From STD2-102 sp964414205 (lineage in GTDB: Bacteria; Bacillota; Clostridia; Christensenellales; CAG-917), in contig CAYPVP010000057.1 of NCBI GenBank assembly GCA_964414205.1, positions 1 through 9,489 on the forward strand: a DNA stretch of 9,489 nt. Reading direction: 5' to 3'. The notes beneath the pieces are model-generated. The model saw only the letters and a program-made list of their open reading frames with translations, did not search any database and had not been told where the DNA came from. The position numbers were made by a program, and so were the translations under genes. Of this stretch, positions 6,256-9,489 are shown in pieces. Positions within the stretch are counted from its first letter, which is position 1; each line of letters begins with the position of its first letter.

Positions 6256-7682
6256 TTTTGAACCTCCTTTATGTCACAAACAGCAATCTCACTGTTTTGT
6301 CCACCTTTTTTGATTTTGTCGATTGGCAAATTCAGTTCACGTGACAAAATTTGCAAAACTCTTGTTGCACAAAAGCCACCTTGACATCTTCCCATTCCTG
6401 CACGAGTTCTGCGTTTTACTGCATCAACAGTCGTTGCTGGCAAAGGACTGTTGATTGCATTGACAATTTCTGCTTCCGTAACTTTTTCACAGCGACAAAC
6501 AATTCTTCCCCACTTTTTGTCATTGAGAGCCAACGATTTGAGTTCTTCAAAAGGAAGGTCTTTCAATCGTTTGTGTCTTGGCATTTCCACAACATATTTT
6601 TTCTTTTCTGAAAGTTGAATGCAAGTTGCAACAAGATTTTTGACCTCAACTGCAATCGCTGGTGCTGATGTCAGTCCAGGAGAACAAATTCCTGCCGTTA
6701 TGATGTAGTTTTGATTGATTTGTGATTTTTTTATGACAAAATCGTTTCCAATTCCTGCCCTAACTCCTGCATAAAGTCTGATGACTTTGCGATAATTCGG
6801 AATTTTGTAACTTTTTGCAACTTGGCTTCTGATTTGGTCAAGCCCTTCCAATGTAACTGCCGTGTCGTCAACCTTTGTCAAAATTGAAGTTGGTCCATAA
6901 ATTACATTGCCATCGGCTGTTGGAGCAACCAAAATGCCTTTTCCTGCTGGTGTTGGCAATGGAAAAATGACTGTTGAAACCTTTTGACTTTCGGTTTGGT
7001 CCAAAACAAAATAGTCGCCTCTGCGAAATTCTATTTCGTAGTGTTCATCTCCAATCATTGCATTGATTTCACTTGCATGAGCGCCTGCACAGTTGACCAA
7101 AACCAAGCAGTCAAATTCATCAGTTTTTGTTTTCACTGTGTAACCATTTTCATTTTTCAAAATTGCTACAACTTCTTGTTCAAGTTTGATGTCGGCACCA
7201 TTTGTAATTGCACGGTCAGCATAGGCAATGGTCAATTTGTATGGAGAAACAACTCCTGCTGTTGGAGCATAAAGCGACCAGCAAATGTCATCAGACACGT
7301 TTGGTTCAACTTCAAGAGTTTTTTCTCTGTTTAAAATTTCAACTTCAACACCGTTTTGCACACCTTTTTCATAAAGATGTTTGATTTGGTCATATTGGTT
7401 TTCAAAGCCAACAACCAAACTGTGTGTTTCTTTGAAAGGCACATCAAGTTCCGATGCGACCTGTTTCATCATTTTGTTTCCCAAAACATTGAATTTTGCT
7501 TTCAACGAGTTTGGTTCGCAATCATATCCAGCATGAACAATTCCACTGTTTGCACGAGAAGCACCATCTGCTACATCATCTGCTTTTTCAAGCAACAATG
7601 CAGAGATTTCAAATTTTGCCAGTTGGTCAAGAACAGCGCATCCAACAACGCCACCACCAACTACAATGCAATCATATTTCAT
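6252..7682 (-). CDS. GlpA-like FAD-dependent glycerol-3-phosphate dehydrogenase with BFD-type [2Fe-2S] domain
   Basis: This 476-residue enzyme has an N-terminal FAD-binding DAO fold (IVVGGGVVGCAVL at about 6-18, then GASRANSGIVHAGYD at about 40-54), a substrate domain, and a C-terminal BFD-like [2Fe-2S] domain with CRC (C396, C398) and GRCQGGFC (C433, C438). This order matches anaerobic GlpA and the related COG0579 enzymes. The likely reaction is glycerol 3-phosphate to dihydroxyacetone phosphate, with electrons leaving through the iron-sulfur site to the next two proteins. Related family members oxidise 2-hydroxyglutarate, so the substrate is inferred mainly from the three-gene context. No glpK, glpF or glpP is in the window. 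The start is ATG 7682, placed by AGGAGA; an in-frame TTG at 7700 is rejected because it precedes that site. Confidence 0.88.
   Translation of the reverse strand: MKYDCIVVGGGVVGCAVLDQLAKFEISALLLEKADDVADGASRANSGIVHAGYDCEPNSLKAKFNVLGNKMMKQVASELDVPFKETHSLVVGFENQYDQIKHLYEKGVQNGVEVEILNREKTLEVEPNVSDDICWSLYAPTAGVVSPYKLTIAYADRAITNGADIKLEQEVVAILKNENGYTVKTKTDEFDCLVLVNCAGAHASEINAMIGDEHYEIEFRRGDYFVLDQTESQKVSTVIFPLPTPAGKGILVAPTADGNVIYGPTSILTKVDDTAVTLEGLDQIRSQVAKSYKIPNYRKVIRLYAGVRAGIGNDFVIKKSQINQNYIITAGICSPGLTSAPAIAVEVKNLVATCIQLSEKKKYVVEMPRHKRLKDLPFEELKSLALNDKKWGRIVCRCEKVTEAEIVNAINSPLPATTVDAVKRRTRAGMGRCQGGFCATRVLQILSRELNLPIDKIKKGGQNSEIAVCDIKEVQK
6263..6269 (-). promoter_or_regulatory. Strong ribosome binding site AAGGAGG inside the GlpA-like gene
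   Basis: A full AAGGAGG lies seven bases before the overlapping ATG of the FAD/NAD oxidoreductase, within the last codons of the upstream gene. It supports ATG 6255 as the start and high, coupled expression of the second subunit. Confidence 0.8.
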
Positions 7683-7686
7683 AATG

Positions 7687-7692
7687 TCTCCT
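7687..7692 (-). promoter_or_regulatory. Ribosome binding site AGGAGA that fixes the GlpA-like start
   Basis: AGGAGA is spaced four to five bases from ATG 7682. It sits inside the longer reading from TTG 7700, which therefore is unlikely. It lies only a few bases downstream of the hairpin at 7704-7721, so a stem formed there could influence access to this site. Confidence 0.7.
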
Positions 7693-7721
7693 AAAATCAA
7701 AAATTCAGCATTGATGCTGAA
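7693..7721 (-). terminator. Terminator-like hairpin between ppa and the GlpA-like gene
   Basis: TTCAGCAT-CA-ATGCTGAA (7704-7721) is a perfect 8-bp inverted repeat, in practice a 7-bp stem with a four-base loop, followed on the reverse strand by TTTTTGATTTT. This fits a rho-independent terminator for ppa. There is no room for a promoter between it and the AGGAGA of the next gene, so downstream transcription must read through or start inside ppa. It may thus act as an attenuator. Confidence 0.65.
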
Positions 7722-7733
7722 CTTTGAATCAAC

Positions 7734-8270
7734 CTATTTTTTGCCATATTTTTTTTTGTATGCGTGAATGTTATCTTTTATAATAAGTTCGGCGAACTGT
7801 CTATCTTTGACTTGGAACACTGTCGTATCCTTGCCTTCAAGTTGTTTGTAAACTTTGAAAAAGTGAGAAATTTCATCCATTATGTGTGGAGGCAAATCTT
7901 CAATTTCCTTATAGATGTTCCAAGTTGGGTCTTTGAAAGGAATTGCAATGATTTTGTAGTCCATATCGCCACCATCTTGCATCATGACAACACCGATTGG
8001 ATAGCATCTGACAATTGCAAGAGAAACAATTGGTTCACTGCACAGCACCAAAACGTCAAGTGGGTCATCATCATCAGAATAGGTCAAAGGAATAAACCCA
8101 TAGTTTGCTGGATAGTGTGTTGAAGTGTAAAGAACTCTGTCCAAAATCAAAGAGCCAGATTCCTTGTCCAATTCATATTTGTTTTTGCTTCCTTTTGAAA
8201 TTTCTATGACAGCCACAAAATCAGTGGGTGTGATTCTCGCAGGGTCCATATCGTGCCAAATGCATGCCAT
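7734..8270 (-). CDS. ppa: Inorganic pyrophosphatase, family I (soluble)
   Basis: This 178-residue cytoplasmic enzyme hydrolyses pyrophosphate to two phosphates and so pulls biosynthetic reactions forward. The family I signature is visible as DDDDPLDVLV (66-75), which holds the metal-binding aspartates. Other conserved stretches are VIEISKGSKNKYELDKESG (21-39, with the catalytic lysine and glutamate region), DRVLYTSTHYPANYGFIP (44-61), GDMDYKIIAIP near 105 and KVYKQLEGKD near 140. The length is normal for bacterial enzymes of this family. AAGGAGAG lies seven to eight bases before ATG 8270. The gene has its own near-consensus promoter and a hairpin after its stop, so it may be monocistronic with read-through into the glycerol-phosphate cluster. 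Confidence 0.96.
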   Translation of the reverse strand: MACIWHDMDPARITPTDFVAVIEISKGSKNKYELDKESGSLILDRVLYTSTHYPANYGFIPLTYSDDDDPLDVLVLCSEPIVSLAIVRCYPIGVVMMQDGGDMDYKIIAIPFKDPTWNIYKEIEDLPPHIMDEISHFFKVYKQLEGKDTTVFQVKDRQFAELIIKDNIHAYKKKYGKK

Positions 8271-8298
8271 AATAAACTCTCCTTAATGTTGTTGTTTA

Positions 8299-8327
8299 AT
8301 GATAGCACCAATAAAAAATTTAGTCAA
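8299..8327 (-). promoter_or_regulatory. Strong sigma-A-type promoter of ppa
   Basis: On the reverse strand TTGACT (8322-8327) and TATCAT (8299-8304) are separated by exactly 17 bp, and TGC before the -10 makes an extended element. The predicted start is near 8292, giving a leader of about 22 bases that includes the AAGGAGAG binding site. The -35 lies only four bases from the terminator of the preceding gene. Confidence 0.8.
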
Positions 8328-8330
8328 TGC

Positions 8331-8383
8331 AAAAGAAAAAAAGCAATCAAAATAATCTTGTTTTGATTGCCTTTTTTCTTTTT
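8331..8383. terminator. Long rho-independent terminator after the isocitrate dehydrogenase gene
   Basis: AAAGCAATCAAAA (left arm ending at 8352) pairs with TTTTGATTGC (8361-8370) across an eight-base loop, and the stem extends through A-rich and T-rich flanks on both sides with one mismatch or bulge. On the reverse strand it ends in CTTTTTTTCTTTT. The symmetry would let it work in both directions. The 75 bases from 8384 to 8458 before the icd stop are non-coding with no other clear signal. Confidence 0.8.
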
Positions 8384-8458
8384 ATGTCATCTGGTTGTGT
8401 CGCAAAATTGAAAAACTAAACATCGTCAAAAAATTTTGTTTTCTATTTTCAAAACAGT

Positions 8459-9489
8459 CTACATTCTCTTTACAATAGCATCAAAAAATTCTTCTGTGTT
8501 CAATGCTTTGACAACTACACCATCTTTTGCAAACAAACCAACAAGGTCTTTTGTCATTTCGCCTTCTTCTATTGTTTGAATGACTGCTTTTTCAAGTTTG
8601 TCAGCAAAAGCACAAAGTTCTGGAAGATTGTCAAGTTCGCCACGCTTTTTAAATGCACCTGTCCAAGCAAAAATTGTTGCAACAGGGTTTGTTGATGTTT
8701 TTTCACCTTTCAAATGTTTGTAGAAATGGCGTGTGACTGTTCCGTGTGCTGCTTCATATTCAAAATTTCCGTCAGGCGACACCAAAACCGATGTCATCAT
8801 TGCAAGCGAGCCAAAAGCAGTTGCAACCATGTCAGAAAGAACGTCACCATCGTAGTTTTTCAATGCCCAAATCATTCCACCATTGCTACGCATGACACGA
8901 GCAACAGCATCATCAATCAAGGTGTAGAAATATTCAATTCCATTTTTTTCAAATTCAGTTTTGAATTCATTGTCATAGATTTCTTGAAAAACATCTTTGA
9001 AACGGTGGTCATATGTTTTTGAAATTGTATCTTTTGTTGAAAACCACAAATCTCTTTTTTGTGAAAGTGCATAGTTGAAGCAACTTCTTGCAAAACTTGT
9101 GATGCTTTTGTCGGTGTTGTATTGTTCCAAAACAATGCCATCTCCATCAACAAAATCAAAAAGTTCTTGTTTTCTGCTTCCGTTTTTGCCTTCCAAAAGC
9201 AAAAATGCTTTGTCGCCCTTTTCAGCCCTTGCTTCGGTGTCACGATAGACATCACCATAGGCATGACGAGCGATTGTGATTGGAGATGTCCAACTTGGAA
9301 CAAGTGGAGTTATGCCATCAACAAGCACTGGTGCACGAAAAACTGTTCCGTCCAAAATTGCACGAATTGTTCCGTTTGGGCTTTTCCACATTTTTGACAA
9401 ATTGTATTCTTCAACTCTTTGTGCATTTGGAGTGATTGTTGCACATTTGACTGCCACTCCATATTTTTTGTTTGCATTTGCTGCATCAA
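8459..9489 (-). CDS. icd: NADP-dependent isocitrate dehydrogenase, 5' end outside the window
   Basis: The visible 342 residues belong to the type II (eukaryote-like, roughly 400-residue) NADP isocitrate dehydrogenases, which convert isocitrate to 2-oxoglutarate and make NADPH. Motifs in order: KCATITPNAQRVEE, the substrate site SPNGTIR and VFR, RHAYGDVYR with the substrate arginine, STKDTISKTYDHRFKD, metal ligands in NYDGDVLSDMVA, the coenzyme site EAAHGTVTRH, and TSTNPVATIFAWTG. Compared from memory with human IDH1, about 58 N-terminal residues are missing. The frame stays open to the window edge (DAANANKKYG precedes the internal GTG at 9457), so that GTG is not a start. No citrate synthase or aconitase is in view. 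The stop TAG at 8459-8461 is followed by the terminator at 8331-8383. Confidence 0.95.
   Translation of the reverse strand, partial: DAANANKKYGVAVKCATITPNAQRVEEYNLSKMWKSPNGTIRAILDGTVFRAPVLVDGITPLVPSWTSPITIARHAYGDVYRDTEARAEKGDKAFLLLEGKNGSRKQELFDFVDGDGIVLEQYNTDKSITSFARSCFNYALSQKRDLWFSTKDTISKTYDHRFKDVFQEIYDNEFKTEFEKNGIEYFYTLIDDAVARVMRSNGGMIWALKNYDGDVLSDMVATAFGSLAMMTSVLVSPDGNFEYEAAHGTVTRHFYKHLKGEKTSTNPVATIFAWTGAFKKRGELDNLPELCAFADKLEKAVIQTIEEGEMTKDLVGLFAKDGVVVKALNTEEFFDAIVKRM

Noticed and set aside
7683..7700. TTG at 7700 as start of the GlpA-like protein.
   Set aside because: The AGGAGA site lies between it and ATG 7682, and the FAD-binding fold begins directly after the ATG as is usual.
9455..9457. 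GTG at 9457 as start of the isocitrate dehydrogenase.
   Set aside because: The upstream codons to the window edge continue the conserved family sequence, so the gene is simply cut by the window.

Overview
The window is AT-rich and reads as chromosomal DNA of a low-GC Gram-positive anaerobe, most likely a member of the Clostridia. This rests on three things: strong AGGAGG-type ribosome binding sites, a two-OB-fold SSB-like protein and a PdaB-type deacetylase of clostridial style, and a three-gene glycerol-3-phosphate oxidation cluster (GlpA-like, FAD/NAD oxidoreductase, DUF1667) typical of anaerobic Firmicutes. No species can be named. There are no tRNA or rRNA genes, insertion sequences, CRISPR arrays or phage genes.

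All recognisable genes but one lie on the minus strand, so the layout is best read from the right end. A 5'-truncated NADP isocitrate dehydrogenase gene (8459-9489) ends before a long terminator hairpin (8331-8383). A near-ideal promoter (8299-8327) then drives the inorganic pyrophosphatase gene ppa (7734-8270). A terminator-like hairpin (7693-7721) separates ppa from a tightly packed cluster: GlpA-like dehydrogenase (6252-7682), pyridine-nucleotide oxidoreductase (5026-6255), DUF1667 iron-sulfur-type protein (4658-5011) and a comEC-like gene (3063-4661). Two of the three junctions are ATGA-type stop/start overlaps. The first three products probably form a membrane-associated complex that oxidises glycerol 3-phosphate and passes electrons to a cellular acceptor. 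The ComEC-like DNA-uptake channel is placed under the same transcript and lacks the usual C-terminal metallo-beta-lactamase domain.

On the plus strand is one gene of unknown function (2163-2948), encoding three membrane segments and an extracytoplasmic beta-rich tail. Its promoter places the predicted transcription start at, or one base before, the ATG, so the mRNA looks leaderless.

The left part holds a minus-strand pair: a membrane-anchored PdaB-like polysaccharide deacetylase (1213-1980) and a two-OB-fold SSB-like protein (493-1197). A strong, symmetrical terminator (337-385) closes this unit. Beside it lie a 12-bp tandem repeat (277-333), a T-rich stretch, a palindrome in a probable promoter (98-112), and the first 17 codons of another minus-strand gene (1-51).

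Nothing here is clearly a new defence or mobile system. The observations most worth checking are the leaderless membrane gene, the ComEC without its nuclease-like domain coupled to glycerol-phosphate oxidation, the hairpin before that operon, and the minisatellite.
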